From Kumtagia ephedrae (lineage in GTDB: Bacteria > Pseudomonadota > Alphaproteobacteria > Rhizobiales > Rhizobiaceae), in NCBI RefSeq assembly GCF_003012745.1, contig NZ_PXYK01000009.1:124001-188000 (forward strand): DNA of 64,000 bases, in the 5' to 3' direction. Each line of letters starts with the position of its first letter. The stretch's first letter is position 1. This document shows positions 33,851-42,212 of the stretch, piece after piece. Made by a program: the position numbers and the translations under genes. The notes beneath the pieces were generated by a model. It was not told the origin of the DNA and searched no databases. It was given only the letters and a program-made list of their open reading frames with translations.

Positions 33851-34044
33851 ATGAAACGTGAAGCCTTAATTCGCGAGCTTCGCAAATGGGCCAGGAAGAA
33901 GGGCGTATATTTCGAGGTCATCGACGACAAGGGCAGGGCTCCCACTGTCGAGTTGAGCTAGGCCCCAGAACGACCATTATCAAGTCGGGCGAGTTGAGGC
34001 CCGGCTATGTGGCACTTATCAAGAGGCAATTAGGTGTCGAGTGA
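33851..34044 (+). pseudogene. hicA: HicA toxin, frameshifted
   Basis: ATG 33851 reads MKREALIRELRKWARKKGVY and FEVIDDKGR, the HicA N-terminus, then ends at a TAG (33959-33961). Adding one G in the run at about 33935 restores GSHCRVELG, with the catalytic His, then RTTIIKSGELRPGYVALIKR and QLGVE, ending at TGA 34042-34044. HicA is an mRNA-cutting dsRBD-fold toxin. The single-base loss inactivates it while the following HicB is intact. A homopolymer sequencing error cannot be excluded. Confidence 0.85.
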
Positions 34045-34096
34045 GCCGCCTTTCGCAGCTATCTGCCAAGGGAGCCAGACGGAGAGTATTATCCCC

Positions 34097-34528
34097 ATGA
34101 ACTATGTCTATCCTGCGATCTTCCATCCGGAATCCGATGGCGGCTTTCTTGTAACCTTCCCGGATGTGCCGGGGGCGATTACCCAGGGTGACGATTTTCT
34201 GGATGCCAAAGCCAGCGCTTCCGATGCCCTGGGATTAGCGCTGCGTGGGTACCTTGTGCACGACAAACCGCTGCCGATTCCCTCTAAGCGCAAAGCCAGC
34301 CAAGTCGACGTGCCCGTCGAAATGGCCAACGCCCTGAAAATTGCCGTCATCGAAGCCTTTCGCGCTTCCGGCATGTCCAAGTCTGAGTTCGCCAGACGGC
34401 TCGGAAAGGCGGAGAACGAGGCGCGCCGTATCCTCGACCCCGACCACCCTACCAAGCTCGCCACGCTTGATGCGGCACTCAAGCTGTTCGGTAAGCAAGT
34501 GTTTGTCTCGATCGGAGACGCGGCGTGA
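34097..34528 (+). CDS. hicB: HicB antitoxin
   Basis: A 143-residue HicB protein: the N-terminal partial RNase H-like domain (about 1-60) with NYVYPAIFHPESDGGFLVTF and DVPGAITQGDD, and a C-terminal helix-turn-helix domain (about 85-140) with MSKSEFARRLGKAENEARRI. HicB binds HicA and represses the operon. ATG 34097 follows AGGGAGCC-like sequence. It sits between two paralogous ABC exporter genes, together with a broken hicA, on the opposite strand to both. Confidence 0.88.
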   Translation: MNYVYPAIFHPESDGGFLVTFPDVPGAITQGDDFLDAKASASDALGLALRGYLVHDKPLPIPSKRKASQVDVPVEMANALKIAVIEAFRASGMSKSEFARRLGKAENEARRILDPDHPTKLATLDAALKLFGKQVFVSIGDAA

Positions 34529-34590
34529 AGTGCCGTCCCGAACGGCAGCGTCGGCCGCCGTCACCAGCGGAGCGGGGTCTCTCATAAACC

Positions 34591-36453
34591 TCACTCCGCC
34601 GCCGCCTTTTCCACCTCGCCGGCCTCGTCGTCAGGCAGGAACCCGCCGGACTGCCGCTGCCAGAGCTGCGCATAGAGGCCCTGCCTGGCGATCAGCTCGT
34701 CATGCGTGCCGTCCTCGATCACCGACCCCTTGTCCATGACGATCAGCCGGTCCATCGCCGCGATGGTGGAGAGCCGGTGCGCGATGGCGATCACCGTCTT
34801 GCCCTCCATCAGCCGGTAGAGGTTCTCCTGGATCGCCGCCTCGACCTCGGAATCCAGCGCCGAGGTCGCCTCGTCGAGGATGAGGATAGGCGCGTCCTTC
34901 AGCATGACGCGGGCAATGGCGATGCGCTGGCGCTGGCCGCCGGACAGCTTTACGCCGCGCTCGCCGACATGCGCGTCGAAGCCCCTCCGCCCCTTCGGAT
35001 CGCTCAGCGCCGCGATGAAGTCGAGCGCCTCGGCCTTGCGCGCCGCCTCGACCACCATCGCCTCGGTGGCGTCCGGACGACCGTAGAGGACGTTCTCGCG
35101 GACCGAGCGATGCAGCAGCGAGGTATCCTGCGTGACCATGCCGATATTGGCCCGCAGCGTATCTTGCTTGACCGCCGAGATGTCCTGCCCGTCGATGAGG
35201 ATGCGCCCGCTCTCCAGGTCGTAGAAGCGCAGCAGCAGGTTGACCAGCGTCGACTTGCCGGCGCCCGAGCGGCCGACGATGCCGACCTTCTCGCCCGGCC
35301 GCACCTGGATCGACAGGTTGTCGATGACGCCCTTGCCCTTGCCGTAATGGAAGCCGACGCGGTCGAAGACGATGTCGCCCTCGGTGACGGTGATGTCCTT
35401 GGCGTCCGGCTTGTCCTCGACGAGGCGCGGCAGCGAGATCGAGTTGATGCCGTCCTGCACCGTGCCGATATTCTCGAACAGGCTCGACATTTCCCACATC
35501 ACCCAGTGCGACATGCCCCACATTCTCAGCACCACGCCGATGGCCACCGCCACGGCGCCGACCGACACCAGGTTCTCGAGCCAAAGCCAGATCGCGACAG
35601 CGCTGACGCCGACCAGCAGCGCCGCGTTCAGCAGACCGAGCAGCACGAACAGCGTGGTCACCAGCCGCATCGACCTGTAGACGGTGTCCATGAAGCCGCT
35701 CATCGCGTCCCGCGCATAGGTGGCTTCGCGCCGCGCATGCGAGAACAGCTTCACCGTCTGGATGTTGGCGTAGCTGTCGGCAATGCGGCCGGTCATGGTC
35801 GAGCGCGCGTCGGCCTGCTCCTCGCCGACCTTGCCGAGGCGCGGAATGAAATAGCGCAGCAGCCAGACGTAGCCCGCCAGCCAGACGAGCAGCGGCAGCA
35901 TCAGCCGCCAGTCGGCCGAGCCCACCAAGACCAGCACGCTGACGAAATAGATGCTGACATAGTTCAGCACCTCGAACAGCTTTATGATGCAGTCGCGCAC
36001 CGCCAGCGCCGTCTGCATCAGCTTGGTCGCGATGCGGCCGGCGAATTCGTCCTGGTAGAAGGTCATCGACTGCTTGAGCAGGTAGCGGTGGACCTGCCAG
36101 CGGATGCGCATGGGATAGTTGCCCATCACCGTCTGCTGGGTCAGCATCTGGCGCACCAGATCGAGCCCCGGCGAGATCACCAGGATGATCAGGGCCATGC
36201 CGGCGAGCTTCCAGCCCTCCGTCTGCAGGAACGTCGCCCGATCGGCGTTGGACAGCCAGTCGACGATGCTGCCCATGAAGCCGAACAGCCAGACTTCGAT
36301 GACGGCGAGCACCGCCGACAGCACCGTCGAGACGATGATGTAAGGCCACGAGCCCCTGGTGTAGTGCAGGCAGAAGGCGATCAGCGTCTTCGGCGGCTCA
36401 GTCGGCTCGGCTGCCGGGAACGGATTGAGCCTCTTTTCAAACCAGGCGTACAT
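34591..36453 (-). CDS. ABC exporter, fused permease/ATPase, copy 2
   Basis: A 620-residue ABC exporter half-transporter: six transmembrane helices (about 30-330), then ATPase with Walker A GRSGAGKST, Q-loop MVTQD, signature LSGGQRQRIAIA, Walker B ILILDEATSALDSE and switch His in IAHRLST. The C-terminal part is nearly identical to the copy 1 protein, the permease less so. The two genes are on the same strand, but 818 bases carrying a HicAB locus separate them. The tail ends EKAAAE. Lipid- or drug-type substrate is possible but unproven. Confidence 0.9.
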   Translation of the reverse strand: MYAWFEKRLNPFPAAEPTEPPKTLIAFCLHYTRGSWPYIIVSTVLSAVLAVIEVWLFGFMGSIVDWLSNADRATFLQTEGWKLAGMALIILVISPGLDLVRQMLTQQTVMGNYPMRIRWQVHRYLLKQSMTFYQDEFAGRIATKLMQTALAVRDCIIKLFEVLNYVSIYFVSVLVLVGSADWRLMLPLLVWLAGYVWLLRYFIPRLGKVGEEQADARSTMTGRIADSYANIQTVKLFSHARREATYARDAMSGFMDTVYRSMRLVTTLFVLLGLLNAALLVGVSAVAIWLWLENLVSVGAVAVAIGVVLRMWGMSHWVMWEMSSLFENIGTVQDGINSISLPRLVEDKPDAKDITVTEGDIVFDRVGFHYGKGKGVIDNLSIQVRPGEKVGIVGRSGAGKSTLVNLLLRFYDLESGRILIDGQDISAVKQDTLRANIGMVTQDTSLLHRSVRENVLYGRPDATEAMVVEAARKAEALDFIAALSDPKGRRGFDAHVGERGVKLSGGQRQRIAIARVMLKDAPILILDEATSALDSEVEAAIQENLYRLMEGKTVIAIAHRLSTIAAMDRLIVMDKGSVIEDGTHDELIARQGLYAQLWQRQSGGFLPDDEAGEVEKAAAE

Positions 36454-36495
36454 GGACTTGGTCTTTCTCGAACGAATCGATGCCGGAGCGCGCTT

Positions 36496-36912
36496 TCAAA
36501 GGGCGCGCCCCCTCGGTCTGTTGCCGGCCGGCGATCCCGGCTCGAATCTGTGCTCCACGACGCTGCGCGCAAGATAGGATGTCCGGGACGCGCCGCCGAG
36601 AGCCGCACTGCGCGTTCCTGACATTTCGCCTCCGGCCGCGCGGATCGGCGCGCCGGCGATGCTCCGCCGGAACGCCAGCAGCAGCCGTTTCAGCAGCGCC
36701 GGCCGGTACGGCGCCCGCTCGGCGCGGGAGAAGTCCACGTCCGGCAGGGCGCCGCGATGCGGCCGCCGCTGCGCCCCATCGCCGGCCCGCCCCTGCCCGA
36801 GCGCCAGCGCCCAGGCGGCGAGCCGCGCCTCGTCGAGTCGGATAGGATCGTCCGGATCACGGACGAGAAGCATGTGCGGGCCTGCTTGCCCGCGAACGGA
36901 AAGGAAAGACAT
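36496..36912 (-). CDS. Hypothetical protein (weak call)
   Basis: A 138-residue Arg/Ala-rich frame beginning MSFLSVRGQAGPHMLLVRDP with AAGGEMSGTRSAALGGASR near the end. AAGGA lies 9 bases before the ATG. No family is recognised and composition is low-complexity, so it may not be expressed. The 289 bases to the right hold only an imperfect GCGG.GGATAT/ATATCCGC inverted repeat (about 37039-37074), possibly part of the trmL leader. The gene is 42 bases from the ABC exporter start. Confidence 0.35.
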   Translation of the reverse strand: MSFLSVRGQAGPHMLLVRDPDDPIRLDEARLAAWALALGQGRAGDGAQRRPHRGALPDVDFSRAERAPYRPALLKRLLLAFRRSIAGAPIRAAGGEMSGTRSAALGGASRTSYLARSVVEHRFEPGSPAGNRPRGRAL

Positions 36913-37201
36913 CGCAAAATCCTTCGAGAACCAGGAATGGGTTCCGGCGGGAATCGCGACGATCAGGTTTTTGCAGAGCTGATTTGAAACGTCGAACCGA
37001 TGCCGCCGTCAGGCGAAAAGCCCACGATTGGGGCGGTGGATATCTACGGTCATCATGAATTCCATATCCGCCTCCGTCGGTTCGAGTTGACAATGCCCGC
37101 CCTATAGCCGCATTCGGCCGAAAATGCCACCCAGAAAAGCCGACAGGACCAACCTGCGGCTGCGGTGTGGCCGTCCGGCAACGCGCCTTCGGAACCAGAT
37201 C

Positions 37202-37657
37202 TTGGCCACGCTCCGCATCGCCCTCTACCAGCCCGACATCGCCGGCAACACCGGCACCATCCTGCGCATGGCCGCCTGCTTGGGGCTCGCCGTCGACATC
37301 ATCGAGCCGGCCGGCTTCGACCTCTCCGATCGGGCGCTCCGGCGCGCGGGCATGGACTATCTGGAAATGGCCGCGCTGACCCGCCACCTCGACTTCGCCA
37401 GTTTCGACGCCTGGCGCCATCACGAACACAGGCGGCTCGTGCTGCTGTCGACCAGGGCGGCGAGGCCCTACACGCAATTCTGTTTCGCCCCGTCCGACAT
37501 TCTTCTGTTCGGCCGCGAATCGGCCGGGGTTCCGGACGCTGTCCATGATACGGCCGACGCGCGCCTGCTGATCCCGATGCCGGGCGGGGGCCGCAGCCTC
37601 AACGTGGCGCTTGCCGCGGCCATGACCGTCGGAGAGGCGATCCGCCAGGTGGGCTGA
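37202..37657 (+). CDS. trmL: tRNA (cytidine34-2'-O)-methyltransferase TrmL
   Basis: A 151-residue SPOUT methyltransferase that modifies the wobble base of tRNA-Leu isoacceptors. It opens [20 protein letters not shown], has [23 protein letters not shown], and the trefoil-knot segment [17 protein letters not shown] that binds S-adenosylmethionine. TTG 37202 gives the normal family length; ATG 37124 would add 26 basic residues that look non-conserved. It precedes soxR by 85 bases. Cytoplasmic dimer by family knowledge. Confidence 0.88.
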   Translation: MATLRIALYQPDIAGNTGTILRMAACLGLAVDIIEPAGFDLSDRALRRAGMDYLEMAALTRHLDFASFDAWRHHEHRRLVLLSTRAARPYTQFCFAPSDILLFGRESAGVPDAVHDTADARLLIPMPGGGRSLNVALAAAMTVGEAIRQVG

Positions 37658-37708
37658 GTTCGACACGTCGTTCCTCATGATTTGCAATCGTCAGGAGTCC
37701 TTGATAAG

Positions 37709-37728
37709 ACCTAAACTAATATTGAGGT
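37709..37728. promoter_or_regulatory. Candidate SoxR box
   Basis: ACCTAAACTAATATTGAGGT is close to the enterobacterial SoxR operator, with outer arms ACCT/AGGT, inside GACCT..AGGTC (37708-37729). On the minus strand it lies in a 19-base spacer between TTGACC and TATCAA, the lengthened spacing of MerR-type promoters; on the plus strand the spacer is also 19 but the -10 (GGTCAA) is poor. Confidence 0.65.
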
Positions 37729-37742
37729 CAAGGGAGAGCTGC

Positions 37743-38192
37743 ATGGCGCGGGAACTGACCGTCGGACAGGTTGCCGAGCGCAGCGGCGTCGCGGTCTCGG
37801 CGCTGCATTTCTACGAGGCCAAGGGGCTGATCAGGAGCCAGCGCACCGCCGGCAACCAGCGCCGCTACGGCGGCGACGTGCTGCGCCGGGTCGCGGTGAT
37901 CCGCATCGCCCAGGAGGTCGGCATCTCGCTGGCCGACATCGGCAAGGCGCTCGATTCCCTGCCGGAGGGGCGCACGCCCACCCGCCAGGATTGGAGTCTG
38001 CTTTCAAAGGGCTGGCGCGAAGATCTCGACCGTCGCATCAGGCAATTGGAGGCCCTGCGCGACGGCCTGGACGACTGCATCGGCTGCGGCTGCCTGTCGA
38101 TCGACCGCTGCCGGCTGCGCAACCCGGACGACCGGCTCGGCAAGGAAGGCGCCGGAGCGCGCAGGCTTGTCGACGGGCGGTCGACAAGTTAA
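37743..38192 (+). CDS. soxR: Redox-sensitive activator SoxR
   Basis: A 149-residue MerR-family regulator: winged helix (about 5-75; [36 protein letters not shown]), dimerisation helix (about 82-110), and a [2Fe-2S] site [12 protein letters not shown] with cysteines at about 112, 115, 117 and 123, the spacing of E. coli SoxR. Start ATG 37743 follows AGGGAGAG. A SoxR box lies 15-34 bases upstream, so direct autocontrol is likely. The downstream hydrolase-TPR gene follows after 24 bases. Confidence 0.93.
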   Translation: MARELTVGQVAERSGVAVSALHFYEAKGLIRSQRTAGNQRRYGGDVLRRVAVIRIAQEVGISLADIGKALDSLPEGRTPTRQDWSLLSKGWREDLDRRIRQLEALRDGLDDCIGCGCLSIDRCRLRNPDDRLGKEGAGARRLVDGRSTS

Positions 38193-38216
38193 GCCGGCCC
38201 CCGATAGGACCTGTCG

Positions 38217-39470
38217 ATGAGCCAACCGACCGCTCTAAGCGGACCCAGCTTTCATCTCCGCACGGTAAGGGACTCGACAAAGCTCGTCTTGTTCTTCGGC
38301 GGCATCGGCGCCCGCGACGGCCGTTTCCAGTACTGGAAGGTCGGCAAGGCGCTCGACGCGCATTGCCTCTTCCTCAGCGACGCACGCAAGCACTGGTACC
38401 AGGGGGGCGTGCCGGGGCTCGGCGACGACCTCGAGGCGACCCTCGACAGCATCCGCCGGTGGGCCGTCGTGCTCGGAACCGACGAAATCTACGCTTTCGG
38501 CCAGAGCATGGGGGCGCATGGCGCGATTCTCTACGGCGCCAGGCTCGGCGCGAGGGTGATAGCGTTCGGCGCCGAGACCATCCTGCGGCTGGAGAGCAGC
38601 CGCAGCATGAGGATGCTCGCCGCCGACGCGCATATCGCCCACCCTGACCTGCTCGATGCGATAATCGCGGCGGAGAAGCCCATCCTCACCTTCGCCAGCG
38701 AAGAGGATCCGATCGACCTCTATTGCATCGACCGCGTTAACGGCCTGCCCAACTGCCGGGCGCGAACCATCACCGGATACAAGCACGATCTGGCAACCCA
38801 CCTGCATCGGGCCGACCAGTTGGTGCCCATGCTCAGGACGTTCGTCGACAATCGGCCGATCCCCCTGCTCCAGAACGAAGGCCGCGCGCTTTCTCATCCC
38901 GGCTTCGCCGAGGCCTTCTACGATCTCTTCCGTCACGTCAGGGCCGGCCGTTACGACGAGGCCGCAGCGGCCGGGACGTTCGCCGTTTCACTCTACCCGC
39001 GCTCCGCCTATGCCTCCTACCTGACCGGCAAGGCGCTGTTCGCCATGAAGCAGATCGGCCCGGCGCGGCCGCATCTGGAGAATGCGCTCACCCTCGCCCC
39101 GAGCGAGCCCGGCTATCGATTTCTGATGGGCCGGTGCCTGGCGCAGCTTCGGGAATACGATCGGGCGATCGCCATCTTCGACGGCATCATCGCTGAGCGG
39201 CCGGACTCCGCCGGCGCCTTCCACCAGATAGCCGGCATCCGCTACCGGCAATGCGATCTTCTGCAGGCGCTGGCGGCGTCGCGACGCGCCGTGGCGCTTG
39301 CGCCCGCTATCAAGGTCTACGCCACCCTGCGCGACAAGATCGAGGCCAGGCTGGCCGTGTCGCCGGCACAGGCCGCGCCTGCTCTGCCCGACGATCCCAT
39401 GCAGCCGGACCAAACCAAACTGTCCGGCTTGTATCGATCCGTCGTGGAGGTCGTGTCGCGGCGCCGGTGA
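38217..39470 (+). CDS. Alpha/beta-hydrolase fused to TPR domain
   Basis: A 417-residue protein joining an N-terminal alpha/beta-hydrolase-like domain (about 20-220) with nucleophile elbow GQSMGAHGA, Asp in SEEDPIDLY and His in YKHDLATHL, to a C-terminal region of TPR-like helices (about 230-370; LYPRSAYASYLTGKALFAM, FLMGRCLAQLREYDRAIAIF). No signal peptide is seen, so it is probably cytoplasmic. It may be cotranscribed with soxR (24-base gap). The substrate is unknown; the fusion could act on cell-surface polysaccharide or protein partners, but this is speculation. Confidence 0.72.
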   Translation: MSQPTALSGPSFHLRTVRDSTKLVLFFGGIGARDGRFQYWKVGKALDAHCLFLSDARKHWYQGGVPGLGDDLEATLDSIRRWAVVLGTDEIYAFGQSMGAHGAILYGARLGARVIAFGAETILRLESSRSMRMLAADAHIAHPDLLDAIIAAEKPILTFASEEDPIDLYCIDRVNGLPNCRARTITGYKHDLATHLHRADQLVPMLRTFVDNRPIPLLQNEGRALSHPGFAEAFYDLFRHVRAGRYDEAAAAGTFAVSLYPRSAYASYLTGKALFAMKQIGPARPHLENALTLAPSEPGYRFLMGRCLAQLREYDRAIAIFDGIIAERPDSAGAFHQIAGIRYRQCDLLQALAASRRAVALAPAIKVYATLRDKIEARLAVSPAQAAPALPDDPMQPDQTKLSGLYRSVVEVVSRRR

Positions 39471-39476
39471 CCACAA

Positions 39477-39734
39477 TCAGTCCGCGGCCGGCAGCCGCCG
39501 GATCGTGAACTCGATGATGTCGTTCGGCCGCTCGAACCAGCTCTCGATTGCCGTCCAGTAGGCCTGCTTCGGCCAGCGGTCGAACCATTCCTGTGCCTTC
39601 TGCCGGGCGTCGGGTCGCGGCAGCACGAAGGTCTCGCGGATAAAACCGTCGCCAAGTCTCGTCCGACCTTCCGCGCGGGCGCGGTCGAGCTGCCTCCTAA
39701 GGCCGTCGAGCGGCGGTCTTTTCGGCGCGGGCAC
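39477..39734 (-). CDS. Conserved small hypothetical protein
   Basis: An 85-residue basic, soluble protein starting [20 protein letters not shown] and ending [14 protein letters not shown], with a central Trp-rich stretch ([19 protein letters not shown]). The start is set by a GGAGGT site six bases before GTG 39734; the longer frame to ATG 39770 or 39791 lacks a site. I do not recognise the family. It is convergent with the hydrolase-TPR gene and divergent from hemF. Confidence 0.6.
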   Translation of the reverse strand: MPAPKRPPLDGLRRQLDRARAEGRTRLGDGFIRETFVLPRPDARQKAQEWFDRWPKQAYWTAIESWFERPNDIIEFTIRRLPAAD

Positions 39735-39855
39735 CGGTAAACCTCCTGCGACTAAGACGCTCACTTGCATGAGATTAGGGATCGCCGGCAAAAATACGAG
39801 TCATTTTGTGCCGCCCGGCGTGTATGTCGTCCGGCGTGGCAAACGGAGAATGATC

Positions 39856-40770
39856 ATGGAGCGTCCACAGCTCGCGCCTGGCCTGCCGGCCGACATCGAG
39901 GATCGCAAGGCAACGGCGAAAGCCTGGTTCGAAGAGCTGCGCGACCGCATCTGCGCCGCCTTCGAGACGATCGAGGACGATCTTGCCGGCCCCCTCGCCG
40001 ATCGCCCCGCAGGCCGTTTCGAACGCACGCCCTGGCAGCGCGAGGCCGGCGCGGGCGGCGGCGGGGTGATGTCGGTGATCCACGGCCGCGTCTTCGAGAA
40101 GGCGGGAGTGCACACCTCGACCGTCCATGGGGAATTCTCGCCGGAGTTCCGAAAGCAGATACCGGGCGCCGAGGAGGACCCGCGCTTCTGGGCGAGCGGC
40201 ATCTCGCTGATCGCCCATCCGCAAAATCCCAATGTGCCGGCCGTCCACATGAACACCCGCATGGTGGCGACCTCGCGCTGGTGGTTCGGCGGCGGCGCCG
40301 ACCTGACGCCGGTGCTCGACCGTCGCCGCACGCAGGAGGATCCGGACACCCTCGCCTTCCATGCCGCCATGCAGGGGCCTTGCGGCAAGCACGCGGCCAT
40401 CGCCGACTATGAGAAGTTCAAGACCTGGTGCGACGAATATTTCTTCCTCAAGCACCGCAACGAGCCGCGCGGCGTCGGCGGCATCTTCTTCGACTGGCTG
40501 CAGCCAACACCCGAGCAAGGCGGCTGGGATGCCGGCCTCCGCTTCGTGCAGGATGTCGGCCTCGCCTTCCTCGATATATATCCCCGCCTTGTCCGCGAGA
40601 ACTTCAACGAGGCGTGGACGGAGGCCGACCGCGACGAGCAGCTCGTGCGTCGCGGCCGCTACGTCGAGTTCAACCTGCTCTACGACCGCGGCACGATCTT
40701 CGGCCTGAACACCGGCGGCAACGTCGCCGCGATCCTCTCCAGCCTGCCGCCGGAGGTGAAATGGCCCTGA
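39856..40770 (+). CDS. hemF: Oxygen-dependent coproporphyrinogen III oxidase
   Basis: A 304-residue haem-synthesis enzyme that decarboxylates coproporphyrinogen III to protoporphyrinogen IX using O2. Signatures are [54 protein letters not shown] and [23 protein letters not shown] 39856 has GGAG seven bases upstream; ATG 39850 is possible. Length is typical (about 300). No oxygen-responsive FNR box was found upstream. It supplies haem for, among others, the bc1 genes nearby. Confidence 0.95.
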   Translation: MERPQLAPGLPADIEDRKATAKAWFEELRDRICAAFETIEDDLAGPLADRPAGRFERTPWQREAGAGGGGVMSVIHGRVFEKAGVHTSTVHGEFSPEFRKQIPGAEEDPRFWASGISLIAHPQNPNVPAVHMNTRMVATSRWWFGGGADLTPVLDRRRTQEDPDTLAFHAAMQGPCGKHAAIADYEKFKTWCDEYFFLKHRNEPRGVGGIFFDWLQPTPEQGGWDAGLRFVQDVGLAFLDIYPRLVRENFNEAWTEADRDEQLVRRGRYVEFNLLYDRGTIFGLNTGGNVAAILSSLPPEVKWP

Positions 40771-40963
40771 TCGGTCCGATCACGATCGCGCGAGCCGCGC
40801 CGCGGCGATGGTGACTTTCGCGAAAACCCCGATATAGAGGCGCCGCCATTTGGGTGCCGGGCCGAAGAAAGCCCGCGTCGATGGTTGAGGGAGAGGGTGG
40901 GCGGTCGACAAGGCACGCAGCCTGTAAAATTCGCCTTAACTTTTCGCTGACAGGGTTTTGCCC

Positions 40964-41845
40964 ATGGCCAGAATGCGTGCGCTTGGCTGCGCCTTGCTCG
41001 TTCTTCTTTCCGCATCCGCAACGGCCCGGTCAGCCGAACGACCGTCATCGTGCGGGAGCGGGTCCGTTCCGACTGAAACGATCGTCGATCGGACAACCGA
41101 CGACATCCTGCCGACAGCCTGTGTCCTGAGAATCGCACCGGAGGACGGCGTGACCAAAAAACCCGTCGAGAACCGCCGCTCGAAACTCCCGCCGGCCGCC
41201 ACCGCTGCGATCGAGCGCGTCAAGCAGTTCAAGGTCGTCTACAAACGGCCGAAAAATCCGTCGGGCGAAACCATGGTGCTGCTGCACGGCTCCGGCGGTA
41301 ACGAAACGACCCTGATTCCGCTCGCGTCCCGGCTGGCGCCGGGCGCCACGCTGATGGGCGTGGCCGGCCGGGTCACCCAGGAGGGCACCACGCGCTGGTA
41401 CCAGCGCATATCGCCAATCGCCTTCGACCAGACCGATATCCGCGCCGAGGCGGAGGCATTCGCCACCTTCCTGCGCAATCAGGTCAAGACCGAGAAGCTC
41501 GATCTCAAGCGCACCGTCTTCATCGGCTATTCGAACGGCGCCAACCTGCTCGCCGCCCTCTGCCTGCTGCATCCCGGCCTGGTCGAGCGCGCCGCGCTAC
41601 TGCGGCCCATGCCGGTGCTGGACGAGGTCCCGCAGGCCGATTTGAGGAAGACCCGCTTCCTGATCGTCGTAGGCGAATCCGACGAGACCTACGCACCTTA
41701 CGGTCCGCGGCTGGAAAAGATCCTGCGCGATCACGGCGGCCGCGTCGAAGCCAAGGTGGTCAAGACCGGCCATCTGCTCGGTGACGAAGATGTCAGGGTC
41801 GTGGCCGATTGGCTCGGCGCCGCCAATGCGGTGTCCAAGAACTGA
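40964..41845 (+). CDS. Exported alpha/beta-hydrolase
   Basis: A 293-residue protein with an N-terminal signal peptide (MRALGCALLVLLSASATARS, cleavage about residue 24) and a hydrolase domain: oxyanion-hole HGSGGNET, nucleophile elbow GYSNGANL, then VVGESDETYAPYGP holding the Asp and TGHLLGDED the His. This is the carboxylesterase/phospholipase-like group. A region with two Cys (about 30 and 53) may form a disulfide. It follows hemF by 193 bases, starting with a perfect 7-bp palindrome at 40769-40783. Confidence 0.78.
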   Translation: MARMRALGCALLVLLSASATARSAERPSSCGSGSVPTETIVDRTTDDILPTACVLRIAPEDGVTKKPVENRRSKLPPAATAAIERVKQFKVVYKRPKNPSGETMVLLHGSGGNETTLIPLASRLAPGATLMGVAGRVTQEGTTRWYQRISPIAFDQTDIRAEAEAFATFLRNQVKTEKLDLKRTVFIGYSNGANLLAALCLLHPGLVERAALLRPMPVLDEVPQADLRKTRFLIVVGESDETYAPYGPRLEKILRDHGGRVEAKVVKTGHLLGDEDVRVVADWLGAANAVSKN

Positions 41846-42026
41846 GAGCTACCCTCGCCTGGACATGCAGGGCAAGTCGACGACCCCCGCGCGCGTCAAG
41901 GTCGCCAGGTGATGCCGCCTGACCAGGCGACGGGCGGGGCCCGAAGCTCCGCCCTCGAAGGGGCAACCAAAGCCCGTGGTTTGTGTTATGGTGGCAGCCT
42001 GACCTGGAAGAGGAAGGAGAAAGCCG

Positions 42027-42212
42027 ATGAAGGAATTCCAGTGCGGATCGCTCGTCCCCGGCTGCGACTGGCATACCCGTCATCAGGACGAGGCCGAGGT
42101 GATGCGCCGCGCCGTGGAACACCTGCGCGAGATTCATGGCGAGACCATCATCCGCGAGACCATGATCGAGGCCATCCGCTCGCGCATCGAGAAGGTTCGC
42201 GACGCGGCCTAG
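42027..42212 (+). CDS. DUF1059 family small protein
   Basis: A 61-residue protein of the DUF1059 family: KEFQCGSLVPGCDWHTRHQD with Cys6, Cys13 and His in a small metal-like knuckle, then a helix VMRRAVEHLREIHGE and a charged C-terminal helix. Function unknown. A strong GAAGGAG site precedes ATG 42027. The last four bases overlap the convergent CCA-transferase gene. Confidence 0.85.
   Translation: MKEFQCGSLVPGCDWHTRHQDEAEVMRRAVEHLREIHGETIIRETMIEAIRSRIEKVRDAA

Noticed and set aside
39734-39856. FNR/oxygen box before hemF
   Set aside because: No TTGAT-N4-ATCAA-type site is present in the divergent region.
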